In this document: in pieces, positions 31,111 to 39,183 of the stretch | How the letters are laid out: each line of letters begins with the position of its first letter | How positions within the stretch are numbered: position 1 is the stretch's first letter | DNA from: CAZKWG01 sp964615375 | GTDB taxonomy: Bacteria > Myxococcota_A > UBA796 > CAZKWG01 | DNA: 64,000 nt | Assembly: GCA_964615375.1 (NCBI GenBank) | Contig: CAZTOW010000001.1 | Location: 248,001-312,000, forward strand | Reading direction: 5' to 3' | The notes under the pieces: generated by a model | What the model was told of the DNA's origin: nothing | Seen by the model: only the letters and a program-made list of their open reading frames with translations | Databases searched by the model: none | Program-made: the position numbers and the translations under genes

Positions 31111-33945
31111 CTAGCTCGCCTTCTTCCGCGTCGTGGCGGCCTTCTTGGGGGCGGCCTCGGCGGGCGCGGCGGCGGCAGGGGCGACGGTCGCGGCGACGGC
31201 CGGCGTGGCCTTCTTGGGGGCGGCGGCCTTCTTCGCCGTGGTGGCCTTCTTGGGGGCGGCGGCCTTCTTGGCGGCGGGGGCCGTCCTGGGCGCGGCCTCC
31301 TTGGGGGCGGCGGCCTCTTTGGGCGCGGCGGCGGCCTTCCGGGGGGCGGCGGCCTTCCGGGGGGCGGCGGCGGCCTTCGCGGACCGTCCCCGGCGCGCGG
31401 GCTTCGGCTTCTTCGGCATCCCCTCGCGGGCGCGGATGAGCGAGACGGCGTCGGCCAGCGTCAGATCGGCGGGCGCGGCGTCCTTGGGGACGTTGGCGTT
31501 GGTCTCGCCGTCGGTGACGTAGGGGCCGAAGCGGCCGTCCAGCAGCTTCACCGTGCGGCCGGTGGTGGCGTCCACCCCCAGCTCCTTCGCCGCGGGGGCG
31601 GCGGCGCGCCGACGGGCGGCGGGCTGCGCGAGGATCTGGAGGGCCTCCGGCAGCGCGATGGTCAGCACCGCGCGCTCGTCGGGGAGGTTGCGGGTGCGCT
31701 CGCCGGCCTTCAGGTAGGCGCCGAAGCGCCCGCTGGTGGCGATCACGGTGTCGCCGGTGGCCGGGTCCTTGCCCAGCTCGCGGGGCAGGGAGAGCAGCGC
31801 CAGCGCGGTCTCCAGGTCCAGGGTCTGCTCGGTCATGCCCTTGAGCAGGCTCGCGCGGGGCGGCTTGTTGTCGCCGTCGGCGTCGCCCAGCTGCACGTAG
31901 GGGCCGAAGCGCCCGTTGAGCAGGTAGACCGGGCGCCCGCTCTTCGCGTCCACGCCCAGCGCGCGCGGGCCCTCCTTGCGGGTGCGCAGCAGCTCACGGG
32001 CCCGCTCCACGGTCAGCTCGTCCGGGGGCAGGCCCTCGGGGATGTCCGCCCGCGCCTCGCCCGCGCTCAGGAAGGGCCCGAACTTGCCCACGCGCACGGC
32101 GATGGGGGTTCCGTCCTCCTCCTGGCCGATGGGCAGGGTGCAGGCGGTGCGCGGGTCCACCGCCTCGTTGGCCCGCGCGAGGCTGCTCTGGAGGCCGCTG
32201 TCGCCGTTGTAGAAGCGGCGCAGGTAGTCCGTGGGATCGCCCTTGCCCAGCGCGATCTCGTCGAGCTGCTCCTCCATGCGCGCCGTGAAGTCGTAGTCCA
32301 CCAGCCAGCCGAGGTTGCCCTCCAGCAGACCGATGACCACGAAGGCGGTGAAGGTGGGCACCAGCGCCGTGCCCTTCTTGAAGACGTAGTCGCGCTCGAG
32401 GATGGTCTCGATGATGCTGGCGTAGGTCGAGGGGCGGCCGATGCCGCGGGCCTCGAGCTCCTTGACCAGCGTGGCCTCGGTGAGCCGCGCCGGGGGCTGG
32501 GTCTCGTGGCCGCGCGCGACCAGCTTCCCCACGTCCAGCAGGTCACCCGGCCGCATGGTCGGCAGCAGGCGCTCCTGGTCGGCCAGCTCGGCCTCGGGGT
32601 TGTCGGTGCCCTCGACATAGGCGCGGCGGAAGCCGGGGAAGCGGATGGTCTTGCCCCTGGCCTGCAGCGTGCCCTCGCCCGCGAGCAGCGTGACGGTGAG
32701 GAGCTCGCCGGTGGCGTCGGCCATCTGGCAGGCCACGGTGCGCTTCCAGATGAGCTCGTAGAGGCGCGCGGCGTCGCGGTCCAGCTCGCGCTCGGCCTCG
32801 TCCAGCCCCCGGAAGCGGGCGCCGGCGGGGCGGATGGCCTCGTGGGCCTCCTGCGCGTTCTTGACCTTGGAGCGGTAGACCCGGGGCGCGGGCGGCAGGA
32901 AGGGCGCGCCGTAGGCGCCGGAGATGAGCGCGCGCGCCGCCGAGACCGCCTCCGCGGACAGCGTCGTCGAGTCCGTGCGCATGTAGGTGATCCAGCCGTT
33001 CTCGTAGAGCTGCTGCGCGACCTGCATGGTCTTGCGCGCGGTCCACTTGAACTTGCGGTTCGCCTCCTGCTGGAGCGTGCTGGTGGTGAACGGGGGGTAG
33101 GGGCTGTCCCGGTAGGGGCGCTCCTCGAGGTTCGTGACCTTCGCCTTGCCGCCGGACAGGCCCTGGGCGATCTCCCGGGCCTTCGCCTCGTCCAGGCGCA
33201 GCGCCTCGGTGCCCGCCTTGAGCTGGCCCGTGCGGTCGTCGAAGTCCTTGCCGGTGGCCAGGCGCGCCTTGCCCCAGGCGACGAGATCGGCCTCGAAGGT
33301 GCCACCCGCGGCGGTGACCGGCCCGCCCACGTCCCACCAGGACGCGCCGCGGAAGGCGAGGCGCGCCCGCTCGCGCTCGACGACGAGGCGCACGGCCACG
33401 GACTGCACGCGGCCCGCCGACAGGCCGGAGCCCACCTTGCGCCACAGCAGGGGGGAGACCTCGTAGCCGTAGAGGCGGTCCAGGACGCGCCGCGTCTCCT
33501 GCGCGCGCACCAGGCTCATGTCCACGGCGCGCGGGTGGGAGATGGCGTGCTGGATGGCCGGGGCCGTGATCTCGTGGAAGACGAGGCGCTTGACCGGGAC
33601 CTTCGGCTTCAGCACCTCGAGCAGGTGCCAGGAGATGCTCTCCCCCTCGCGATCCTCGTCGGTGGCGAGGTAGAGGGTCGGCGCGTCCCGGACCAGATCC
33701 TTGAGCTTCTTGATCTGGTCCTTCTTCTCGATGGGGACGATGTAGACCGGCTCGAAGTCGCGATCGACCCGCACGGCCAGGCGCGCCCAGGGCTCGCCCT
33801 TGATGGAGGCGGGGATCTCGGCGGCCTTCCGCGGCAGATCGCGGACGTGACCGATAGAGGCCTCGACGTGGTAGCTGGGGCCGAGCAGCTTCCCGATGGT
33901 CCGTGCCTTCGCGGGAGACTCGACGATGACGAGGGGGCGAGCCAT
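31111..33945 (-). CDS. topA: DNA topoisomerase I
   Basis: 944 residues. Toprim domain at the N-terminus (VIVESPAKARTIGKLLG, LATDEDREGESISWHLL) and the active-site Tyr near residue 320 in WITYMRTDSTTLS. The C-terminal half carries repeated TopA_C units (VGKFGPFLSAGE, LNGRFGPYVQLGD, SGRFGAYLKAGE, LDGRFGPYVTDGE) instead of clear four-Cys zinc fingers. The last ~100 residues are a Lys/Ala/Pro tail (AAAPKKA repeats), common in high-GC bacteria and thought to aid DNA binding. ATG at 33945 is chosen because the protein then begins MARPLVIVESPAK, as in the family. It relaxes negative supercoils. Confidence 0.96.
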   Translation of the reverse strand: MARPLVIVESPAKARTIGKLLGPSYHVEASIGHVRDLPRKAAEIPASIKGEPWARLAVRVDRDFEPVYIVPIEKKDQIKKLKDLVRDAPTLYLATDEDREGESISWHLLEVLKPKVPVKRLVFHEITAPAIQHAISHPRAVDMSLVRAQETRRVLDRLYGYEVSPLLWRKVGSGLSAGRVQSVAVRLVVERERARLAFRGASWWDVGGPVTAAGGTFEADLVAWGKARLATGKDFDDRTGQLKAGTEALRLDEAKAREIAQGLSGGKAKVTNLEERPYRDSPYPPFTTSTLQQEANRKFKWTARKTMQVAQQLYENGWITYMRTDSTTLSAEAVSAARALISGAYGAPFLPPAPRVYRSKVKNAQEAHEAIRPAGARFRGLDEAERELDRDAARLYELIWKRTVACQMADATGELLTVTLLAGEGTLQARGKTIRFPGFRRAYVEGTDNPEAELADQERLLPTMRPGDLLDVGKLVARGHETQPPARLTEATLVKELEARGIGRPSTYASIIETILERDYVFKKGTALVPTFTAFVVIGLLEGNLGWLVDYDFTARMEEQLDEIALGKGDPTDYLRRFYNGDSGLQSSLARANEAVDPRTACTLPIGQEEDGTPIAVRVGKFGPFLSAGEARADIPEGLPPDELTVERARELLRTRKEGPRALGVDAKSGRPVYLLNGRFGPYVQLGDADGDNKPPRASLLKGMTEQTLDLETALALLSLPRELGKDPATGDTVIATSGRFGAYLKAGERTRNLPDERAVLTIALPEALQILAQPAARRRAAAPAAKELGVDATTGRTVKLLDGRFGPYVTDGETNANVPKDAAPADLTLADAVSLIRAREGMPKKPKPARRGRSAKAAAAPRKAAAPRKAAAAPKEAAAPKEAAPRTAPAAKKAAAPKKATTAKKAAAPKKATPAVAATVAPAAAAPAEAAPKKAATTRKKAS

Positions 33946-34034
33946 GAGGTATCCATCCCAGACAGCAGGGCGCTTGCTACACCGCTCACCGCGGGATGGC
34001 AAGCGGGAACCTGCGCGGAGGAGCGGCCGAGAGC

Positions 34035-34946
34035 ATGGATCCTGACGTTCGACGATGGCTGGACGCGCTTCGGGCAGAGCGAGGTTTTTCCTCGGAAACG
34101 CTCCGCGCCTACACGACCGACCTGGGGCTGCTGGTGGGCTTCCTCGAGGCGCGCGGCCGGACCCCGCGCGCGGCGCGCCTCGCCGACCTGCGCGCGTGGC
34201 TGGCCTCGGGGCGCTCGGAGGATGGGGCGGCCTGGTCGCCCGCGACCCTCTCCCGCCGCGTGGCCGCCGTGCGCGGCTTTTACCTCTGGCTGGTGCGCGA
34301 GGGCGTGCTGAGCGCGAGCCCGGCCGAGCGCCTGCGCAGCCCGAAGGTGCCGAAGACGGTGCCGCGCTTCCTGGAGGTGCCCGAGGCCGCGGTGGTCGTC
34401 GAGGATCCCGCCCAGGAGGGCCGGCTCAAGCTGCGCAACCAGGCCCTGCTGGAGCTGATGTACGGCGCCGGGCTGCGGGTGAGCGAGGCGGTGGGCGTGG
34501 ACCTGGGCGACCTGGACCTGGACGGCCGCATGGTGCGCGTGCGCGGCAAGGGCGGCAAGGATCGCGTGATCCCCTTCGGCCCGCCCGCCGTCGAGGCCAT
34601 CCGCGCCTGGCTGGCGGTGGGCCCCGACGAGGGCGCCGTCTTCCGCAACCGCGACGGTGGCCGGCTGAGCGCGCGCGCCGCCTGGCAGATCGTCCGCGAC
34701 GCCGGGGCGAAGAACGGGCTGCCGGGCCTGCACCCCCACGTCCTGCGCCACACCTGCGCCACGCACCTGCTGGCCGGAGGCGCCGATCTGCGCGGTATCC
34801 AGGAGCAGCTCGGCCACGCGACCCTGTCCACCACCCAGCGCTACACGCACGTAGACGCCGCCCATCTGCTTCAGGTGTACCGATCCGCCCACCCGAGGGC
34901 GCGCAGGCGTTATCCTGGTGACGGAGACGAGGATGCCGGAGGTTGA
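34035..34946 (+). CDS. XerC/XerD-type tyrosine recombinase
   Basis: 303 residues. An N-terminal SAM-like core-binding domain (LRAERGFSSETLRAYTTDL) precedes the catalytic domain with AGLRVSEAV (Arg I), RGKGGKDRVIP (Lys), HPHVLRHTCATHLLAGG (His-x-x-Arg), QEQLGHATLSTTQRYTHV (His and nucleophile Tyr). Size and motifs fit chromosomal dimer resolution at dif. No integrase-like extensions, attachment repeats or phage genes surround it, so it is housekeeping. ATG at 34035 is preferred to one at 33996 because homology begins there. Confidence 0.9.
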   Translation: MDPDVRRWLDALRAERGFSSETLRAYTTDLGLLVGFLEARGRTPRAARLADLRAWLASGRSEDGAAWSPATLSRRVAAVRGFYLWLVREGVLSASPAERLRSPKVPKTVPRFLEVPEAAVVVEDPAQEGRLKLRNQALLELMYGAGLRVSEAVGVDLGDLDLDGRMVRVRGKGGKDRVIPFGPPAVEAIRAWLAVGPDEGAVFRNRDGGRLSARAAWQIVRDAGAKNGLPGLHPHVLRHTCATHLLAGGADLRGIQEQLGHATLSTTQRYTHVDAAHLLQVYRSAHPRARRRYPGDGDEDAGG

Positions 34947-36042
34947 CCTCACCGCGGCGGAGCAGGCGCGCATCGACGAGCTGTTCGGGATGGTCCAGGG
35001 GGGGACCTTCTACGAGCTGCTCGGGGTGCCCCATGACGCGGACGCCAAGGCCGTCCAGGCCGCGTACTACGAGATGTCGCGGGCCTGGCACCCCGACCGC
35101 TACTTCCGGCGCGAGCTCGGGCCCTACCGCGAGCGCCTCGAGACCGTCTTCGCCAACCTGACGCGCGCCTACCGCACGCTGAGCAACGAGGCCGAGCGCC
35201 TGCGCTACAACCGGGACCTGGAGGATCGCGGGATCAAGGTGGCCCGCCCGAAGCTCGCCCGCCCCGCGCCCCCGACCCCGCCCGTCGCGACGCCCGCGCC
35301 CCCGGCCGCCCCTGCGCCCGCGGCGCCGGCCGCGCCCCCCGAGGAGCCCGTGGTCCACGAGGCCGCGCTCCACCGCCCGAAGCCGGGGGCTCCCCCCGGG
35401 CCGGGCCCCAGCGCGCAGCCGCCTCGCCCTGGTCCCGGCTCGCAGCCCCCTCGACCGGCGACCAGCTCGCTGCCGCCGCGCCCCGCGCCGAACCCGCTGA
35501 TCAACGCCGTCCGCGAGCAGGTCCGCGAGCGCCTGGAGAAGGCCCGCCGCTACTACCAGACGGGCAAGGAGGACTTCGACGCCGGCCGCTACGTCAAGGC
35601 CTCGGGCGCGCTCAAGCTGGCCCTGGAGCTGGACCCGAAGAACGAGGCCTACCTGAAGCTGGCCGAGGAGGCGCGGGTCAAGGCGCGCGCGCAGCAGGCC
35701 GAGAACCTGCTCAAGCAGGCGAAGGCGGCCCAGGACAACATGCAGGAGCCGGTGGCCATCGAATTCATGAAGCGCGCCCTGGAGTACGAGCCCGACGACC
35801 CGAACGTGTACTTCAAGGTCGGGAAGTGGGTGCTGGACAAGGAGAACGACCAGCGCCAGGCCCTCCAGCTCCTGCGCCGGGCCGTGGAGAAGAAGCCGGA
35901 CTCCGCGGAGTATCGTCTGGCGCTCGCCGATCTCTACGTGAGCTTGAAGATGGAGCTGAACGCGCGCCGCGAATACCAGTTCGTGCTGGATCGCGACAAG
36001 AAGAACGAGCGCGCGAAGGCGGCCCTGGCGAAGCTGCGCTGA
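34933..36042 (+). CDS. J-domain protein with Pro-rich linker and TPR repeats
   Basis: 369 residues. A J-domain (residues ~22-95: FYELLGVPHDADAKAVQAAY, MSRAWHPDRYF with HPD) is followed by ~110 residues dominated by Pro/Ala (PAPPAAPAPAAPAAPP). Three or more TPR helices follow (ALKLALELDPKNEAYLKLAE, MKRALEYEPDDPNVYFKVGK, LRRAVEKKPDSAEYRLALAD). No membrane segment. It would recruit DnaK to clients bound by the TPRs. Such DnaJ-TPR proteins are frequent in Myxococcota. The start overlaps the Xer gene by 14 bases. Confidence 0.8.
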   Translation: MPEVDLTAAEQARIDELFGMVQGGTFYELLGVPHDADAKAVQAAYYEMSRAWHPDRYFRRELGPYRERLETVFANLTRAYRTLSNEAERLRYNRDLEDRGIKVARPKLARPAPPTPPVATPAPPAAPAPAAPAAPPEEPVVHEAALHRPKPGAPPGPGPSAQPPRPGPGSQPPRPATSSLPPRPAPNPLINAVREQVRERLEKARRYYQTGKEDFDAGRYVKASGALKLALELDPKNEAYLKLAEEARVKARAQQAENLLKQAKAAQDNMQEPVAIEFMKRALEYEPDDPNVYFKVGKWVLDKENDQRQALQLLRRAVEKKPDSAEYRLALADLYVSLKMELNARREYQFVLDRDKKNERAKAALAKLR

Positions 36043-36083
36043 ACGTGCGCGGCGGATACCTTGGCCGAGGAGGTGCCCCCTTG

Positions 36084-37382
36084 GTGCGCAACGTCGTTCT
36101 GGTCGGTCTCCAGTGGGGGGACGAGGGCAAGGGCAAGATCGTGGACCTGATCGCGCCGGCCATGCGCTACGTGGTGCGCTGGCAGGGCGGGAACAACGCC
36201 GGTCACACCGTGGTCGTGGACGGCAAGAAGCTGGTCTTCCACCTGCTGCCCTCGGGCATCCTGCACGCGGGGATCACCTGCGTCATCGCCAACGGCGTGG
36301 TCATCGACCCCGAGGTCCTGGTGCGCGAGCTCGACCAGATCGCGGCGCGCGGCGACCGGCTGGACCGCGGGCGCTTCGTGGTCAGCACCGAGGCGCACGT
36401 CATCATGCCCTACCACCGCACCCTGGACCGCCTGCGGGAGGCGGCGCTGGGCGACCGCAAGATCGGGACCACCGGGCGCGGCATCGGCCCCACCTACGAG
36501 GACAAGGTGGCCCGGCGCGGCGTGCGCGTGGCGGACCTGCTGGACCCGGCCTCGCTGCGGGCGCGGCTGGCGGGCGTGTTGCCCGAGAAGAACCGGATGA
36601 TCACCGAGTGGTACGGCGGCGAGGCGATCACGGAGGAGCAGATCCTGGCCTGGGCCGAGCCCCTGGCGGCGCGCCTGGCCCCGCTGGCCGCGGACACGGT
36701 GGACCTGCTGGACCGCGCCAACCGGGCGGGCGAGGCCATCCTCTTCGAGGGCGCCCAGGGCACCTTCCTGGACGTGGACCACGGCACCTACCCCTTTGTC
36801 ACCAGCTCCAGCACGGTGGCGGGCGGGGCCTGCGCGGGGGCGGGCGTGGGGCCCACCTCCATCCACGCGGTCGTCGGCATCGCCAAGGCCTACTCCACCC
36901 GGGTCGGCTCCGGCCCCTTCCCCACGGAGGCCGAGGGCGAGGCGGAGGAGGGTCTGCGCGCCCGCGGGGCCGAGTTCGGCGCCACCACCGGGCGCCCGCG
37001 CCGCTGCGGCTGGTTCGACGCCGTGCTGACCCGCCACGCCGTGCGGCTGAACGGCGTGACCCACCTCTGCATCACCAAGCTGGACGTGCTCTCCGGGCTG
37101 CGCAGCATCCCCGTGGCCGTGGCCTACGAGGGGCTCCAGGGCGTGCCCGCCGGGGCCGCCGCGCTCGCCGCCGCCCGCCCGGTCTACGAGCACATCCCCG
37201 GCTGGTCCGAGGACCTGAGCGCCTGCCGCCGCTGGGAGGACCTGCCCCCCGCCGCCCTGGCCTACCTCGAGCGCCTGGAGGCCCTGGTGGGCGTGCCCAT
37301 CGGGCTGGTCAGCGTCGGCCCCGACCGGGCGCAGGTGCTGGCCCGCGACCCCCTGTTCATGCCCGGCGCCAGCCCGCAGTAG
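36084..37382 (+). CDS. purA: Adenylosuccinate synthetase
   Basis: 432 residues, standard length. GLQWGDEGKGKIVD is the GTP-binding P-loop, with RWQGGNNAGHTVVV, GTTGRGIGPTYEDK, FEGAQGTFLDVDHGTYPFVTSS, TRVGSGPFPTE and TTGRPRRCGWFD all conserved. It converts IMP and Asp to adenylosuccinate using GTP. Start: GTG at 36084 preceded by a TTG in frame; AGGAGG lies 9 bases before the GTG and 6 before the TTG, so either may be used. No purine operon surrounds it. Confidence 0.96.
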   Translation: MRNVVLVGLQWGDEGKGKIVDLIAPAMRYVVRWQGGNNAGHTVVVDGKKLVFHLLPSGILHAGITCVIANGVVIDPEVLVRELDQIAARGDRLDRGRFVVSTEAHVIMPYHRTLDRLREAALGDRKIGTTGRGIGPTYEDKVARRGVRVADLLDPASLRARLAGVLPEKNRMITEWYGGEAITEEQILAWAEPLAARLAPLAADTVDLLDRANRAGEAILFEGAQGTFLDVDHGTYPFVTSSSTVAGGACAGAGVGPTSIHAVVGIAKAYSTRVGSGPFPTEAEGEAEEGLRARGAEFGATTGRPRRCGWFDAVLTRHAVRLNGVTHLCITKLDVLSGLRSIPVAVAYEGLQGVPAGAAALAAARPVYEHIPGWSEDLSACRRWEDLPPAALAYLERLEALVGVPIGLVSVGPDRAQVLARDPLFMPGASPQ

Positions 37383-37581
37383 ATGAGCTCGGCCCAGGTG
37401 AGGCGCGCTGCGCCACGTCCAGGATCTCGTCCTGCCGCACCTCGGCGGTCTTCACCACGCGCACCAGTCTGGGCTCCTCCTGCGGTTGTTTGACCCACCG
37501 ACCGTCGGTCGGTTGAGGCTGGCCCGGGTCGTCGCGGGGCACAAGCGCGCGGACCGACGCGCACGGCGTTGACGCCCTCAC
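37357..37581 (-). CDS. Possible small protein or gene remnant
   Basis: 74 residues from a GTG (or 61 from the next GTG). The central part (GRWVKQPQEEPRLVRVVK, TAEVRQDEILDVAQ) has ordinary amino-acid composition and nearly all G/C third positions, like true genes here and unlike antisense frames. The C-terminal 20 residues are Ser/Pro-rich with poor codon use and overlap the purA 3' end, as if the frame had been broken. Not recognised. It may be the remnant of a longer gene. Confidence 0.35.
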   Translation of the reverse strand: MRASTPCASVRALVPRDDPGQPQPTDGRWVKQPQEEPRLVRVVKTAEVRQDEILDVAQRASPGPSSSTAGWRRA

Positions 37582-37597
37582 CAGCGCGATGTTAGCA
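37569..37597 (+). promoter_or_regulatory. Promoter of the tRNA-Lys/tRNA-Glu unit
   Basis: TTGACG, 17 bases, TTAGCA, with a predicted start about 7 bases before the tRNA-Lys 5' end. Confidence 0.55.
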
Positions 37598-37610
37598 GGT
37601 GCGAGGTTTT

Positions 37611-37683
<73 letters not shown>

Positions 37684-37690
37684 CTCCCGA

Positions 37691-37765
37691 GACCCCATCG
37701 TCTAGTCCGGCCTAGGACACCGGGTTTTCATCCCGGTAACACGGGTTCGAATCCCGTTGGGGTCA
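37691..37765 (+). tRNA. tRNA-Glu (anticodon UUC)
   Basis: Acceptor GACCCCA pairs with TGGGGTC. The anticodon stem CCGGG/CCCGG holds the loop TTTTCAT (UUC), and the T-arm is ACGGG-TTCGAAT-CCCGT. CCA is not encoded. It lies 7 bases after tRNA-Lys. Its last three bases are, on the other strand, the stop codon of the PnuC-PP2C gene. Confidence 0.96.
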
Positions 37766-39064
37766 CTTTTCCCGCCCGCCCCCCACGACCACGGCCACCG
37801 CGCCGAGGCCCACCGGGGGCTCCTTGTCCGGGCCGGGCTCCAGCAGGGCGCTCACGATCCGGGCGGGGTCCGTCTCGGCGGCGGCGGCCAGGATCCGGGC
37901 GTCGTCGCGGCGGTGCTCCAGGAGGCCGCTGAGCAGGATCAGGCGGTCCCCGGGGCGCAGCTCCCAGCGCTCCTCTTCCGGCTCGTCGGGGGGGGCGTTC
38001 GGGTCGAGGCTGCGGACGAGGATCTGGTCCATGGGAGGGGGCACCTGGGCGTCCAGGCCGCGCTCCCGACGAAACTGGTTGCCCAGCGTGTGAGGCGTGG
38101 TGCGGGCGAGGACGCGGCCGTCGCGGACCAGGACGGCGCGGCAGCCTCCCACCCAGCTCAGGCGCACACCCTCCGCCGCGATCCGCGCGCGGACGGCCGA
38201 GGCGTAGACGGAGGTCTCCAGGTCCGGGCCCAGCTCGTCCCGGCGCGCCACCAGGGCCGCGTGGGCGTCTGGCCAGGGCTCGCCCCCCTCGCGGGTGAGC
38301 GCGTCGAGCACCCGCCCGCTGGCGACGCAGTAGCGGGGGAGCTCGAAGGCGGCCTCACCCGCCTCGGCGAGCGCGAGCACGACCTCGCCCGCCCCCTCGC
38401 CCGCCCCCTCGCGCGCGCGCCAGACCTGCGCCATCTGGGCCTCGCCCAGGGTCTGTCGGAAGCCGCCCGCCCAGGCGAGCCCCCGCCCCTGCCCGCCCGT
38501 GGGCGCCGGGTTCGCCCCGTCCGCCTCGCGCCGCCAGGCCCGGGCGCCACCCACGGCCATGCCGAGGAAGACCAGGTACAACAACGCGATCAGCCAGAGC
38601 CCCTTGGAGGCGTAGACCGGCACGCTCACCGCGTCTACCGCGATCCAGTAGAGCCAGCTCTCCGCGCGCCGCAGGTTCAGGAGCACCTGCGCCACCACCG
38701 AGAGCCCGGTGATGCTAGCGTCGAAGAGGGGCAGGCTGCCGCGGGCGAGGGTGAGCAGGGGGACCAGCAGCCCGATCAGCGCCGCCGCGGCGATCAGGGA
38801 GAGCCAGCGCCCGCGGCGCGAGAGCCAGCGCACCGGCCCCTCCACCTTCCGCTTCGCCCGCGCCCAGCGCCACCAGCCCTGGAGCCCGAGCCCGATGAAG
38901 AGGATCTGCAGGCTGGCGTCGGCGAAGAGACGCGCGTCCCAGAAGAGCAGGAGCAGCAGCGCGCTGTTCAGGAGGCCGACGGGGAAATTGAGGATGTTGC
39001 CGCGTCCTGCGAGCCACACGCAGGCGAGCCCGGAGAGGAAGCCGAGCAGCTCGCCCAGCCCCAT
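37763..39064 (-). CDS. PnuC-type nicotinamide riboside transporter fused to a degenerate PP2C-like domain
   Basis: 433 residues. Residues 1-185 are a PnuC membrane domain with about seven segments (ELLGFLSGLACVWLAGRGN, ILNFPVGLLNSALLLLLFWD, LYWIAVDAVSVPVYASKG), normally importing nicotinamide riboside for NAD synthesis. Residues ~200-433 resemble a PP2C-type phosphatase (LSWVGGCRAVLVRDGRVLAR, LRPGDRLILLSGLLEHRRDD, GLGAVAVVVG). The usual SDG metal motif reads SGL and the N-terminal DGHG is absent, so catalysis is doubtful. PnuC-like sequence (LLQTPVFTALGYA) continues in frame upstream of the ATG without a standard start; a CTG after GGGGAGG could be the true one. Confidence 0.75.
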   Translation of the reverse strand: MGLGELLGFLSGLACVWLAGRGNILNFPVGLLNSALLLLLFWDARLFADASLQILFIGLGLQGWWRWARAKRKVEGPVRWLSRRGRWLSLIAAAALIGLLVPLLTLARGSLPLFDASITGLSVVAQVLLNLRRAESWLYWIAVDAVSVPVYASKGLWLIALLYLVFLGMAVGGARAWRREADGANPAPTGGQGRGLAWAGGFRQTLGEAQMAQVWRAREGAGEGAGEVVLALAEAGEAAFELPRYCVASGRVLDALTREGGEPWPDAHAALVARRDELGPDLETSVYASAVRARIAAEGVRLSWVGGCRAVLVRDGRVLARTTPHTLGNQFRRERGLDAQVPPPMDQILVRSLDPNAPPDEPEEERWELRPGDRLILLSGLLEHRRDDARILAAAAETDPARIVSALLEPGPDKEPPVGLGAVAVVVGGGREK

Positions 39065-39183
39065 GGCGTAGCCGAGCGCGGTGAAGACCGGGGTCTGGAG
39101 CAGGTCGAGCAGGGGCTCTCCCGGACGAAAGACCTCCCCATCCTATGCCGTGCTACGCTCCCCCGGAAGCTCCCAGGGGGTGC

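Noticed and set aside
31084..34311. Very long plus-strand frame opposite topA (and similar frames opposite the eCIS-core and cytochrome genes)
   Set aside because: They are antisense shadows caused by GC third positions: composition is Gly/Arg/Ala/Val low complexity, no family motifs, and the opposite strand encodes clear proteins.
34035..34946. Integrase of a mobile element
   Set aside because: Length and motifs are those of Xer recombinases, and neighbours are housekeeping genes with no attachment-site repeats.
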